Assembly (NCBI GenBank): GCA_024666565.1
Contig: CP088295.1
Span: forward strand, 3,348,001-3,412,000
DNA from: Svornostia abyssi
GTDB taxonomy: Bacteria > Actinomycetota > Thermoleophilia > Solirubrobacterales > Solirubrobacteraceae
DNA: 64,000 bases
Reading direction: 5' to 3'
Made by a program: the position numbers and the translations under genes. Under the pieces are notes generated by a model. The model made no database searches. It worked only from the letters and a program-made list of their open reading frames with translations, and was not told the DNA's origin. Below are positions 1 to 9,968 of the stretch, one piece after another (within the stretch, counting starts at the first letter, position 1; each line of letters starts with the position of its first letter).

Positions 1-345
1 GACCTCGTCAACGTCCGCAACAGCGGCGTGGCGTTCGGGGCGCTGCAGAACGGCGGGATCATCGTGGGCGTCGTCGTCGGGCTCGCGCTCATCGCGCTGC
101 TGGTGTTCTTCTCGCGGCACGCCACGCGGCCGTTGACGTGGCTGCCCGTCGGGCTCCTGCTCGGCGGCGCGCTCGGCAACGCGGTTGACCGGATCCGCAT
201 CGGTGCGGTCGTGGACTACCTCAAGCTGCCGAACTGGCCGGCCTTCAACCTCGCGGACGTCGCCATCACGGTCGGCGTGATCCTGTTGGTCGTCGTCATC
301 GAGCGCAACGCACGCGACGAGCATGCGGCTCCAAGTCCCGCCTGA
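1..345 (+). CDS. lspA: Lipoprotein signal peptidase II, 3' part
   Basis: Membrane aspartic protease that cleaves signal peptides from prolipoproteins. The window starts inside the gene, so the N-terminus is missing. The visible part has the family's conserved blocks: N-S-G-V-A-F-G near the start, a G-N-A-V-D-R block with the first catalytic Asp, and W-P-A-F-N-L-A-D with the second. Two hydrophobic segments flank them, one after the AFG block and one at the end. The reading frame is open from base 1. The downstream pseudouridine synthase starts 23 nt before this stop codon, so the two are probably co-transcribed, a pairing also seen in other bacteria. Identification is firm; only length and start are unknown. 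Confidence 0.93.
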   Translation, partial: DLVNVRNSGVAFGALQNGGIIVGVVVGLALIALLVFFSRHATRPLTWLPVGLLLGGALGNAVDRIRIGAVVDYLKLPNWPAFNLADVAITVGVILLVVVIERNARDEHAAPSPA

Positions 346-1207
346 GGCCGAGGGCGAGCGCCTGGACGTGCTGCTCGCCGGGCCGCTGGGCTCGCGTGCA
401 CGCGCGCAGCGCCTCATCGCTGCCGGCCAGGTGCTCGTCGACGGAGCGCCCGCCCAGAAGCGCCTGCTCGTCACGGCCGGGCAGGAGGTGGAGGTCGACG
501 AGACCGACAACCGGCCTGCGCCGCCCGCCGCGCAGGGGATCGACGTCCCGATCGCCTACGAGGACGATGAGGTGCTCGTCGTCGACAAGCCGGCGGGTCT
601 CGTGGTCCACCCGGCGCCCGGACACTGGGGCACGACGCTCGTCGAGCTGCTCGCCGGGCGCACGGCGGGCGGGGAGGACGAGCGACCCGGGATCGTGCAC
701 CGGCTCGACCGAGAGACGTCCGGCCTGCTCGTCGTCGCGCGGACCGAGGACGCACACCGCACCCTGAAGCGCGAGCTCGAGGCGCGGGAGATCGAGCGCG
801 AGTACGTCACGCTGGTGGAGGGTCGGCCGCCGGCGCGCACCGGCACGATCGACGCGCCGCTCGGGCGCGATCGGCGCCGCCGCACGCGCCGCTCGAGCGA
901 CAGCGACGACACGCGCCCCGCCGTCACGCACTTCGCCATCGAGGAGGAGCTCCCCGGCTTCACGCTGCTGCGGGTCCACCTCGAGACCGGGCGCACGCAT
1001 CAGATCCGTGCGCACATGCTCGCGATCGGTCACCCGGTCGCCGGGGACCCGGAGTACGGCACGCCCGGCCAGCTCGGGCTGGAGCGCCAGTTCCTGCACG
1101 CACGGCGCCTGTCGTTCACCCATCCGCGGACCGGGGACCCGGTCGAGGTGTCGTCGCCGCTGCCGGACGATCTCGCCGCGGTGCTGGCGCGGCTGCGGTC
1201 CGGCTAG
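323..1207 (+). CDS. RluA/RluD-family rRNA pseudouridine synthase
   Basis: Converts specific uridines of 23S rRNA to pseudouridine. The 294-residue protein has an N-terminal S4 RNA-binding domain (about residues 5-60, beginning R-L-D-V-L-L and containing G-Q-V-L-V-D-G) and a catalytic domain with the hallmark H-R-L-D-R-E-T-S-G, whose Asp is the nucleophile. R-T-H-Q-I-R-A-H near residue 230 is a second family signature. The ATG overlaps the end of lspA. Position after lspA suggests RluD rather than RluC, but the target uridines cannot be read from sequence, so no symbol is given. Confidence 0.93.
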   Translation: MRLQVPPEAEGERLDVLLAGPLGSRARAQRLIAAGQVLVDGAPAQKRLLVTAGQEVEVDETDNRPAPPAAQGIDVPIAYEDDEVLVVDKPAGLVVHPAPGHWGTTLVELLAGRTAGGEDERPGIVHRLDRETSGLLVVARTEDAHRTLKRELEAREIEREYVTLVEGRPPARTGTIDAPLGRDRRRRTRRSSDSDDTRPAVTHFAIEEELPGFTLLRVHLETGRTHQIRAHMLAIGHPVAGDPEYGTPGQLGLERQFLHARRLSFTHPRTGDPVEVSSPLPDDLAAVLARLRSG

Positions 1208-1267
1208 ACTCACCGCGACCTTTTCCTGAACCCGACCCCGCCGGGTTCACATAGGCCGCGGACCCTG

Positions 1268-1308
1268 TCCGGTCATCCGACCGGATCCGCGCGCCAGCCG
1301 GCGGGCTG
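1268..1308 (+). promoter_or_regulatory. Two hairpins in the rpsB leader
   Basis: Arms 1268-1274 and 1279-1285 (TCCGGTC / GACCGGA) form a 7-bp stem with a 4-nt loop. CAGCC 1295-1299 pairs with GGCTG 1304-1308 and is followed by TTTCTTCTC. The second could act as a weak terminator or attenuator before rpsB; S2 operons are often autoregulated through their leaders, but no specific S2 motif is recognised here. The rpsB ribosome-binding site AAGGGAG lies at 1327-1333. Confidence 0.35.
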
Positions 1309-1343
1309 TTTCTTCTCATCTATCTCAAGGGAGCTGCACCACG

Positions 1344-2521
<1,178 letters not shown>

Positions 2522-2525
<4 letters not shown>

Positions 2526-3139
2526 GCACCGTCCAGATCAGCGCGAAGGACGTCAAGGCCCTCCGTGACCGCACCGGCGCGGGGATGATGGAGTGCAAGG
2601 GCGCCCTGCAGGAGACCGGCGGCGACATCGACAAGGCCGTCGAGCTGCTGCGCGTCAAGCTCGGCAACAAGGTCGCCAAGCTCGCGGGTCGTGAGACCAG
2701 CGAGGGCACCGTGCAGTCGTACATCCACGCGACCGGCAAGGTCGGCGTGCTCGTCGAGGTCGACTGCAACACCGACTTCGTCGCGACGAACGAGGACTTC
2801 ATCGCGTTCGCCAAGGACATCGCCCTGCACATCGCGGCGATGCCGACGGCCAAATACGTCAATGAGGATGAGGTCGACGAGGAGGCCAAGGCCGCCGAGC
2901 TGCGCGTCTACGAGCAGCAGGCCGCGGCCGAGGGCAAGCCCGAGAACATCCAGGCGAAGATCGCCGAGGGCAAGCTCAAGAAGTGGCTCGAGGAGGTCGT
3001 GCTCCTGAATCAGGTGCACGTCAACGCGGACAAGTACGAAGGCCGCACCATCGAGCAGATGCGCGCCGACCTCTCGGCCAAGACCGGCGAGAACGTCGTC
3101 GTGCGCCGCTTCGTCCGCTTCGCCGTCGGCGACGAGTGA
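2522..3139 (+). CDS. tsf: Translation elongation factor Ts
   Basis: Nucleotide exchange factor for EF-Tu. The N-terminal UBA-like domain contains the conserved [13 protein letters not shown]. The core has V-D-C-N-T-D-F-V, whose T-D-F-V segment enters the EF-Tu GTPase domain to disturb Mg-GDP. At 205 residues it is the short form, lacking much of the second half found in the 283-residue E. coli protein. The GTG start overlaps the rpsB stop, and its own stop overlaps the pyrH start, implying translational coupling. Confidence 0.95.
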
Positions 3140-3855
3140 GCGAACCCGCCTTTCAGCGGATCCTGCTGAAGCTGTCCGGCGAAGCCCTGATGGGCGAGCT
3201 GGACTACGGCACCGATCCCGTGCGCCTTCGCACCATCGCCAAGCAGGTGGCGGCGATCCACGCGCGCGGGGTCGAAGTCGCGATCGTGGTCGGCGCGGGC
3301 AACATCTACCGCGGCATGCAGGGCGCCGCCGCGGGAATGGACCGCGCCACTGCGGACTACATGGGCATGCTCGCGACCGTCCTGAACGCGCTGGCGTTCC
3401 AGGACGCGCTGGAGAAGGAGGGCGTGCACACCCGCGTGCAGTCCGCCATCACCATCAGCGAAGTCGCCGAGCCGTACATCCGCCGTCGCGCGATGCGCCA
3501 CCTCGAGAAGCAGCGCGTCGTGATCTTCGCGGCCGGCACCGGCAACCCGTTCTTCACCACGGACACCGCAGCCGCGCTGCGCGCGGTGGAGATCCACGCC
3601 GAGGCCATCCTCATGGCGAAGAACGGCGTCGAGGGCGTGTACACCGCGGACCCCCGCAAGGACCCGGACGCGACGCTGATCGACGAGATCACGCACATGG
3701 ATGCGATCCAGCGTCAGCTGCGTGTGATGGACTCCACCGCTCTGACCCTGTGCATGGAGAATCGACTCCCCCTGTACGTGTTCAACATGGACGACGAGCG
3801 CAACATCGAGCGGATAGTGTCCGGCGAGCGCGTGGGAACCTTGGTGGCGACATGA
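3136..3855 (+). CDS. pyrH: Uridylate (UMP) kinase
   Basis: Phosphorylates UMP to UDP, feeding nucleotide and peptidoglycan precursor synthesis. Signature segments: L-L-K-L-S-G-E-A-L near the N-terminus, [10 protein letters not shown], and a [12 protein letters not shown] block of the amino-acid-kinase fold. I take the GTG at 3136, which overlaps the tsf stop (GTGA) and gives 239 residues, the usual length; the frame is open further upstream but adds sequence unlike the family. The stop overlaps the frr ATG (ATGA). Confidence 0.95.
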   Translation: MSEPAFQRILLKLSGEALMGELDYGTDPVRLRTIAKQVAAIHARGVEVAIVVGAGNIYRGMQGAAAGMDRATADYMGMLATVLNALAFQDALEKEGVHTRVQSAITISEVAEPYIRRRAMRHLEKQRVVIFAAGTGNPFFTTDTAAALRAVEIHAEAILMAKNGVEGVYTADPRKDPDATLIDEITHMDAIQRQLRVMDSTALTLCMENRLPLYVFNMDDERNIERIVSGERVGTLVAT

Positions 3856-4419
3856 GTGAGCTGATCGACGAACTTCTGGCGGACGCGCGTGAGCGCATGA
3901 GCAAGTCCGTGGACGCGACGACGCACGAGTTCGCGACGGTGCGCGCAGGCCGCGCGAACCCGTCGCTGCTCGACCGGATCTTCGTGGACTACTACGGCAC
4001 GCCGACGCCCCTGAAGCAGCTGGCGACCATCCACGCCGCCGAGGCGCGTCTGCTGACGATCCAGCCCTTTGACGCGTCGTCGATGAAGTCGATCGAGAAG
4101 GCGATCACCGATTCGGACCTCGGCCTCACGCCGAGCAACGACGGCAAGATCATCCGCCTCTCGATCCCGGAGATGACCGAGGAGCGCCGCAAGGAGCTCG
4201 TCAAGGTCGTCCACCGCCTGGCCGAGGACGGCCGCGTGAAGATCCGCAACGTCCGCCGCGAGGTCATGCACGACCTGCGCGAGCTCAAGGAGGCCGGCGA
4301 TGTCGGCGCCGACGACGAGCATCGCGCGGAGGGGGGAGCTGCAGAAGCTCACCGACGCGAAGGTCGGCGAGGTCGACGCGGTCCTGAAGGCCAAGGAAGA
4401 CGAGATCCTCGAGGTCTAG
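3852..4419 (+). CDS. frr: Ribosome recycling factor, frameshifted as given
   Basis: Splits post-termination ribosomes together with EF-G. The first 158 residues are typical RRF ([21 protein letters not shown]). After the conserved [10 protein letters not shown] the frame is lost at a run of six G (4331-4336). Removing one G restores the expected C-terminus (E-L-Q-K-L-T-D, then K-E-D-E-I-L-E-V) and a TAG at 4417-4419, immediately before the uppS ATG, for 188 residues. The gene is essential in bacteria, so a consensus error is much likelier than a real pseudogene. The start overlaps the pyrH stop. Confidence 0.9.
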
Positions 4420-5088
4420 ATGTCTTCCGCGGCGCGCTACGTCGCGATCATCACCGACGGCAACGGGCGGTGGGCCCAGCAGCGCGGGCTCCCGCACAAC
4501 GACGGCCACGAAGCCGGTGCGGACACCGTCAAGGCACGGCTGCGGGACGCCGTGGAGTTCGGCATCGAGGAGCTGACCGTCTACTCGTTCTCCACGGAGA
4601 ACTGGTCCCGGCCCGTCGAGGAGGTCCAGGGCCTCATGGAGATGTTCAGCCGCCGGATCGAGCACGAGACGCCCGAGCTGGACGCCGAGGGCGTGCGCAT
4701 GCGGTTCATCGGGCGACGCGACGGCGTGGCCGACGAGCTGCGCGAGAAGATGGCCTGGGCGGAGGAGACCACGGCGGGCAACGACCGCATCACGCTGTTC
4801 GTGGCGTTCAACTACGGCGGCCGGGCCGAGATCCTCGACGCCGCGGCGCGCTACGAGGGCGGGGGCGAGGACGCGTTCAAGGCGCTGCTCTACGCGCCGG
4901 AGATGCACGACCCGGACCTCATCATCCGCACGAGCGGCGAGCAGCGGCTGAGCAACTACCTCATCTGGCAGGGCGCGTACGCCGAGCTGGTGTTCGCCGA
5001 GGAGCTCTGGCCGGACTACACCCGCGAGGCGTTCCGCGCGTCGCTCGACGAGTACGCCGTCCGCCAGCGCCGGTTCGGCGGCCGCTGA
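4420..5088 (+). CDS. uppS: Undecaprenyl diphosphate synthase (cis-prenyltransferase)
   Basis: Extends farnesyl or geranylgeranyl diphosphate with cis-isoprene units to make the lipid carrier for peptidoglycan and other surface polymers. D-G-N-G-R-W-A at residues 13-19 holds the diphosphate-binding Asp. S-F-S-T-E-N-W and R-T-S-G-E-Q-R-L-S-N-Y further on are also family signatures. At 222 residues it is slightly short, with only about 12 residues before the DGNGR motif, but catalytic blocks are complete. The start follows the frr stop directly; the stop overlaps the cdsA ATG (TGATG). Confidence 0.93.
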   Translation: MSSAARYVAIITDGNGRWAQQRGLPHNDGHEAGADTVKARLRDAVEFGIEELTVYSFSTENWSRPVEEVQGLMEMFSRRIEHETPELDAEGVRMRFIGRRDGVADELREKMAWAEETTAGNDRITLFVAFNYGGRAEILDAAARYEGGGEDAFKALLYAPEMHDPDLIIRTSGEQRLSNYLIWQGAYAELVFAEELWPDYTREAFRASLDEYAVRQRRFGGR

Positions 5089-5912
5089 TGGCCGACCGCG
5101 CCGACCGCATGGAGGGCCACGGCTCGGAGCTGTGGCAGCGCATCATCGTCGCGGTGCCGGCGCTCGTCGTCGCGGTCTTCCTCATCGACTACGGCGGGGT
5201 GCCGTTCACGGTCCTGTTGATCCTGCTCGGCATCGCGTGCCTGCACGAGCTGTTCCAGATGTTCGATGACGTCGGCCCGGTGCGGCTCGCCGGGTTCCTG
5301 GGCATCATCGGCATGCTCCTGGCCACGTACTTCGGCAGCGATCGGGGCACGTACTACCTCGTGATCGCGCTCTGCGCGTGCTTCCCGCTGATCTTTCTCT
5401 TCGGCGCGCTGCAGGTGCGCACGACCGCGCTGGGCTGGTCCGTCACGGTCTTCGGCCTGGTGTGGATCGGGATCGCGCTCGGGCACGCCGTCCTGTTGCG
5501 TGAACTCGAGCACGGGGTGGCGGCGATCGTGACGATCCTCGCCGGCGTCTTCATCGGCGACAGCGTCGCCTACAGCGGCGGCAAGGCGTTCGGGCGCACG
5601 CCGCTCGCGCCGCGCATCTCGCCGAACAAGACGGTCGAGGGCCTGATCCTCGGCATGGCCGGCGCGGTGCTGGCCACGTGGCTGGCCGGGCTGTACCAGG
5701 ACTGGATCACCGGGGTCGACGCGCTGCTGCTCGGCGTGTGCGTGGCGGTCGCCGCGCCGCTGGGCGACCTCTTCGAGTCGTACATCAAGCGGCAGGTCGG
5801 CACGAAGGACACCGGCCGGCTGTTCGGCGCCCACGGCGGGGCGCTGGATCGCCTGGACGCCGTGCTGTTCGCCGCCGTCGTCGGCTACTACGTCTGGATC
5901 GCGATCCTCTAG
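5088..5912 (+). CDS. cdsA: Phosphatidate cytidylyltransferase
   Basis: Integral membrane enzyme making CDP-diacylglycerol from phosphatidic acid and CTP, the branch point for phospholipids; the product feeds enzymes such as the PgsA homologue at 19023. The 274-residue protein has about seven hydrophobic segments. The C-terminus carries the family signature: S-Y-I-K-R, then K-D-T-G-R, then H-G-G-A-L-D-R-L-D. The ATG overlaps the uppS stop. The stop abuts the stop of the convergent helicase gene. Confidence 0.95.
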   Translation: MADRADRMEGHGSELWQRIIVAVPALVVAVFLIDYGGVPFTVLLILLGIACLHELFQMFDDVGPVRLAGFLGIIGMLLATYFGSDRGTYYLVIALCACFPLIFLFGALQVRTTALGWSVTVFGLVWIGIALGHAVLLRELEHGVAAIVTILAGVFIGDSVAYSGGKAFGRTPLAPRISPNKTVEGLILGMAGAVLATWLAGLYQDWITGVDALLLGVCVAVAAPLGDLFESYIKRQVGTKDTGRLFGAHGGALDRLDAVLFAAVVGYYVWIAIL

Positions 5913-7621
5913 CCGCGGTTGGCGTGCTCGCGGCGGATCTTGGGCTTCTTGCCCTTGATGCTCGTGCGGCGCAGCGCGGTGACGACGAGGTCGGCGGACG
6001 CCTCCGGGACCTCGACGAGCGAGAACCGCTCGTGGATCTGGATCGTCCCGATCTCGTGGCCGCGCAGGGGCGACTCGCCGGTGATCGCGCCGACGAGGTC
6101 CTGCGGCCGGACATGCGCGGCGCGGCCGGCGCCCACGAACAGGCGGGTCGTCGGCCCGTCCGGTCCGCGTCGGGGCTTCCCGCCGCCGGCCTTCCCCGGG
6201 CGGTCACGCCCAGGAGCGCCGCGGCCCTCCTTGCCGCCGCGTGCCGACGGCGGCGGGGGCTGGGGGATGTCCTCTTCGTCGGCGGTCGACCCGCTGGCGT
6301 CGTGGGCGAGCTTGACCGCGGCGAGCGCGACGTCCATGAGGTCGAACTCCTCGGCGAGCCCCTCGACGACGGTGCGCATCGGTGCGAGATCGTCCTCCAT
6401 GATCGACTCGCGCAGCGCGGCGCGGGTGAGCTCGAGCCGGCGGGCACGGAGGTCCGCGACCGTGGGCACCTGCTCCAGCGAGATCTTCTGCTTGGTGAGG
6501 CGCTCGATCGCCTTGAGCATGCGGTGCTCACGCGGCTGCGCGAACGTGATCGCGACGCCCTCGCGCCCGGCGCGCCCGACGCGCCCGATCCGGTGGACGT
6601 ACGCCTCCGCGGCCGCCGGGACGTCGTAGTTCACGACGTGGGTGAGGCTGTCGACGTCGAGCCCGCGCGCCGCGACGTCCGTCGCGACGACCAGTTCCGT
6701 GGCCCCGCTCTTCAGACGTTCGACGACCTTGCTGCGCTGCGCCTGGTCGATCCCGCCGTGCAGCGCCTCGGCGCGGTATCCCCGGCCGTTCAGGGTGACG
6801 GTGACCTCGTCGACCTCAGCGCGGGTGCGGCAGAAGACGATCGCCGCCGTGGGCTCCTCGACGTCCAAGACGCGCGTCAGCGTGGCGGGCTTGTGGGCGC
6901 GGTTGACGATGTACGCCGTCTGGCGGACCTTCGGCGCCTCGCCGGCACGCGCCTCCTCGCGGGCGAGCTCGATGCGGACCGGGTCGGTCAGATGGCGCTT
7001 GGCGAGGGTGACGATGCGCCCTGGCATGGTGGCGGAGAACAACACCGTCTGCCGGTCGTCCCGCGTACCGCTGAGGATGGACTCGATGTCCTCGGCGAAC
7101 CCCATGTCGAGCATCTCGTCGGCTTCGTCCAGGACGACGACGTCGATCCCCTGCAGCGACAGCGAGCCCCGGGCGATGTGGTCCAGCGCGCGGCCGGGGG
7201 TGGCGACGACCACGTCGATGCCCCGCTGCAGCGCCTTCAGCTGGCGAAAGATCGGCTGGCCGCCGTAGACGGGCAGCACGCGCGCTCCCAGCTCGCGGCC
7301 GTACTTGTGCATGGCCTCGGAGACCTGCATCGCGAGCTCCCGCGTGGGGACGAGCACGAGGCCACGTGGGCCCTTCTGGGGGCTCGACGTGCTGTCGGGC
7401 GCGATGCGCTGGAGCATCGGCAGCGCGAACGCGGCGGTCTTGCCGGTGCCCGTGGCCGCCTGGCCGAGCAGGTCACGGCCGGCGATCAGCGGGGTGATCG
7501 CCTCGCGCTGGATGGGCGTGGGCTCTTCGTAGCCGAGGCTGGTGAGCGCACGGAGCAACTCGGGGCGCAGCTCGAGGTCGGCGAACGTCGTCGGGACTGG
7601 GGCAGAATCGGACAAGCTCAT
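5909..7621 (-). CDS. deaD: DEAD-box ATP-dependent RNA helicase (DeaD/CsdA type)
   Basis: Unwinds RNA duplexes, likely in ribosome assembly or mRNA decay. Motifs in order: Q-motif (P-T-P-I-Q), Walker A A-T-G-T-G-K-T, D-E-A-D near residue 160, S-A-T, A-T-D-V-A-A-R-G-L-D and H-R-I-G-R-x-G-R. After the helicase core come a basic Gly/Arg/Lys-rich linker (about residues 455-485) and a C-terminal domain resembling the DbpA/CsdA RNA-binding domain, starting R-L-F-V-G-A-G. At 570 residues it matches DeaD-type enzymes. It is convergent with cdsA (stops overlap) and divergent from dxr. DbpA is a possible alternative; the acidic and basic linkers favour DeaD. Confidence 0.9.
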   Translation of the reverse strand: MSLSDSAPVPTTFADLELRPELLRALTSLGYEEPTPIQREAITPLIAGRDLLGQAATGTGKTAAFALPMLQRIAPDSTSSPQKGPRGLVLVPTRELAMQVSEAMHKYGRELGARVLPVYGGQPIFRQLKALQRGIDVVVATPGRALDHIARGSLSLQGIDVVVLDEADEMLDMGFAEDIESILSGTRDDRQTVLFSATMPGRIVTLAKRHLTDPVRIELAREEARAGEAPKVRQTAYIVNRAHKPATLTRVLDVEEPTAAIVFCRTRAEVDEVTVTLNGRGYRAEALHGGIDQAQRSKVVERLKSGATELVVATDVAARGLDVDSLTHVVNYDVPAAAEAYVHRIGRVGRAGREGVAITFAQPREHRMLKAIERLTKQKISLEQVPTVADLRARRLELTRAALRESIMEDDLAPMRTVVEGLAEEFDLMDVALAAVKLAHDASGSTADEEDIPQPPPPSARGGKEGRGAPGRDRPGKAGGGKPRRGPDGPTTRLFVGAGRAAHVRPQDLVGAITGESPLRGHEIGTIQIHERFSLVEVPEASADLVVTALRRTSIKGKKPKIRREHANRG

Positions 7622-7679
7622 CAGGCTAGGGGGCCGGTCCTTAGGGGCCGCTGAGGCCGCCCTGCTTCAATGATTCCTC

Positions 7680-8841
7680 GTGTCCCGCCGCCTGCTCATC
7701 CTGGGGTCCACCGGTTCCATCGGCACCCAGGCCCTCGACATCGTGCAGCGATCCGATGAGCTCGAGCTCGTCGGGCTCAGCGCGGAGCGCTCCTGGGAGC
7801 AGCTCGTCGAGCAGGCCCGGGCGTTCGGCGTCGGCCGCATCGCGCTGGCCGACACGGACGCCGGGGCGCAGGCCGCCGAAGCCTGGACCGAAGGCGAGGT
7901 GCTCGTCGGCGCCGAGGGCCTCGTGCGCCTGGTGCTCGAGTCCGGTGCGGACCTCGTCCTCAACGCGCTGGTCGGCTCGGCCGGGCTCGGTCCCACCGTG
8001 GCGACGCTCGGCGAGGGCATCGACCTCGCACTCGCCAACAAGGAATCGCTGGTCGTCGGCGGTGAGCTCGTCACCCAGCTCGCGGAGGCCACGGGCGCGC
8101 AGCTCATTCCGGTCGACAGCGAGCACAGCGCGCTGCATCAGCTCATCTCCGGCGAGCGGCCGGGCGCAGTTGACAAGCTCATCCTCACGGCGTCGGGTGG
8201 GCCGTTCCGCGGTCGCACGCGCGCCGAGCTGGAGGGTGTGACCGTCGAGCAGGCGCTGCAGCATCCGACATGGGCGATGGGCGGGAAGGTCACCATCGAC
8301 TCCGCCACCCTCATGAACAAGGGCCTGGAGATCATCGAGGCCCACCACCTGTTCGGCACGTCCTATGACGACATCGACGTCGTGGTGCACCCGCAGTCGA
8401 TCATCCACTCGCTCATCCATCTCTGTGACGGCGCGTCGCTCGCGCACCTCGGGTATCCCGACATGCGCGCGCCGATCAGCTACGCGCTGCATCACCCCGA
8501 GCGCGTCGACGTGCCGATCCGCCCCCTCGACCTCGCCGAGCTGGGGAGCCTGACCTTCGAGCCGCCGGACGCCGAGGCGTTCCCGTGCCTGCGCCTGGCC
8601 TATGAGGCCGGCCGCGCCCGGCGGCACCGCGCCGTGCGTCCTCAACGCGGCGAACGAGATCGCCGTCCACGCGTTCCTGCAGGGCCGCCTGTCCTTCCTG
8701 GGGATCCCGGCGGTCGTCGAGGACACGCTGGCGCGGCTGGACGTGCGCCCGGTGCGCGCGTTCGAGTCGCTCTACGAGGCCGACCGCGAAGCCCGCGAGG
8801 TCGCGGCCGAGCTCGTCGCCGACGGGGTGGCCACCACATGA
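7680..8841 (+). CDS. dxr: 1-deoxy-D-xylulose 5-phosphate reductoisomerase, frameshifted as given
   Basis: Second step of the non-mevalonate isoprenoid pathway (NADPH, Mg/Mn). The N-terminal NADPH loop G-S-T-G-S-I-G, the A-N-K-E-S-L block, metal-binding V-D-S-E-H-S-A and S-G-G-P-F are present. The frame is lost in CCC at 8617-8619; dropping one C gives the normal continuation (A-G-G-T-A-P, then L-N-A-A-N-E) and a 386-residue protein ending at 8841. The stop overlaps the rseP ATG (ATGA). The start is GTG without a clear ribosome-binding site. With ispG at 13457 it shows that the MEP pathway is used. Confidence 0.9.
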
Positions 8842-9956
8842 GCTGGATCCTGGCGTTCCTGGGGTTCGCCCTGCTGATCATCCTGCACGAACTCGGGCAC
8901 TTCACCGCCGCGAAGATGGTCGGCATGCGCGTCGAGCGCTTCGCGCTGTTCTTCCCGCCGCTCATCGCGCGCAAGCAGCGTGGCGAGACCGAGTACGCGA
9001 TCGGTGCGATCCCGCTCGGCGGCTACGTGAAGATCACCGGGATGAACCCGGAGGAGGAGATCGACGAGGACGTCGTCGATCGCGCCTACTACCGGCAGCC
9101 CGTGTGGAAGCGGATCTTCGTCATCGGGGCCGGTCCCGCGGTCAACCTGGTGCTCGCGTTCGTCATCCTCTGGGGCATCTTCATGTTCGAGGGCCGGCAG
9201 CTCGTGACGCCCACGATCGAGCAGGTCAACCGCGACACCCCGGCCGCGTCCGTGCTGGAGCCCGGGGACCGGATCATCTCCGTCGACGGCGTGCCCGGGT
9301 ACTCCGCGGACGCCACACCCGAGCAGCTCGAGGAACGCGCGACCGAGGTGCGCGCGGCGATCTCCGGGGACCGCACGTGCTCGACGGCGCCGCGGCAGGA
9401 CTGCGCCGCCACGAAGCCCGTCACCATCGTCTACGAGCGCGACGGCGAGCAGCAGACCGCACAGATCACGCCGAAGTTCGACGAGCAGGCCGATCGGTTC
9501 CTCCTCGGGTTCGCCTTCGGCCAGCAGCAGGACGACGTGGGCCCCGTGCAGGCCGCGAGCCTCAGTGTCACCGGGATGTGGACCGTCACGCGGCTGACGG
9601 TCGAGAACATCGTGAAGCTCTTCTACGACGGCGAGGCGCGCAAGCAGGTGTCCGGCGTCGTGGGCTCCTACGAGGCGACCCGGCAGTCGTTCGAGTTCGA
9701 CGCGGTGCAGGCGCTGACGATCCTGGCGCTCATCTCGCTGTCGCTCGGCGTCATCAACCTGTTCCCGTTCCTGCCGCTCGACGGCGGCCACATCTTCTGG
9801 GCACTGGCCGAGAAGGTGCGTGGCCGTCCCATCCCGATCGGCGTCATGGAACGGGCGAGCTTCGTCGGGATCATGCTCGTCGGGTTCCTGTTCATCGTCG
9901 GGCTGACCAACGACGTGGGGCGCATCACGAGCGGCGAGGGCTTCGGGATCCGCTGA
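8838..9956 (+). CDS. rseP: RseP-type site-2 intramembrane zinc metalloprotease
   Basis: Cleaves membrane-spanning anti-sigma factors or signal-peptide remnants within the bilayer. The first transmembrane helix holds the zinc site L-H-E-L-G-H (residues 16-21). A PDZ-like domain occupies about 125-215, and the third-ligand motif P-L-D-G-G-H lies near residue 315 before a final hydrophobic segment. Length 372 is typical. The start overlaps the dxr stop, a pairing conserved in many bacteria. Confidence 0.93.
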   Translation: MSWILAFLGFALLIILHELGHFTAAKMVGMRVERFALFFPPLIARKQRGETEYAIGAIPLGGYVKITGMNPEEEIDEDVVDRAYYRQPVWKRIFVIGAGPAVNLVLAFVILWGIFMFEGRQLVTPTIEQVNRDTPAASVLEPGDRIISVDGVPGYSADATPEQLEERATEVRAAISGDRTCSTAPRQDCAATKPVTIVYERDGEQQTAQITPKFDEQADRFLLGFAFGQQQDDVGPVQAASLSVTGMWTVTRLTVENIVKLFYDGEARKQVSGVVGSYEATRQSFEFDAVQALTILALISLSLGVINLFPFLPLDGGHIFWALAEKVRGRPIPIGVMERASFVGIMLVGFLFIVGLTNDVGRITSGEGFGIR

Positions 9957-9968
9957 CGCTGCGGGGCG

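Noticed and set aside
3750..5912. A single 720-codon open frame across frr, uppS and cdsA
   Set aside because: It is real in frr up to the G6 run and in cdsA at the end, but between them it reads uppS out of frame. It exists only because of the frr indel.
5678..7654. A 658-codon frame opposite the DEAD-box helicase
   Set aside because: Antisense shadow in GC-rich DNA; Arg/Asp/Leu-rich without domains, while the opposite strand encodes all helicase motifs.
7680..9956. A Dxr-RseP fusion protein of 758 codons
   Set aside because: The dxr indel puts the last part of dxr out of frame and accidentally joins rseP's frame; the rseP ATG and the dxr stop are both clear.
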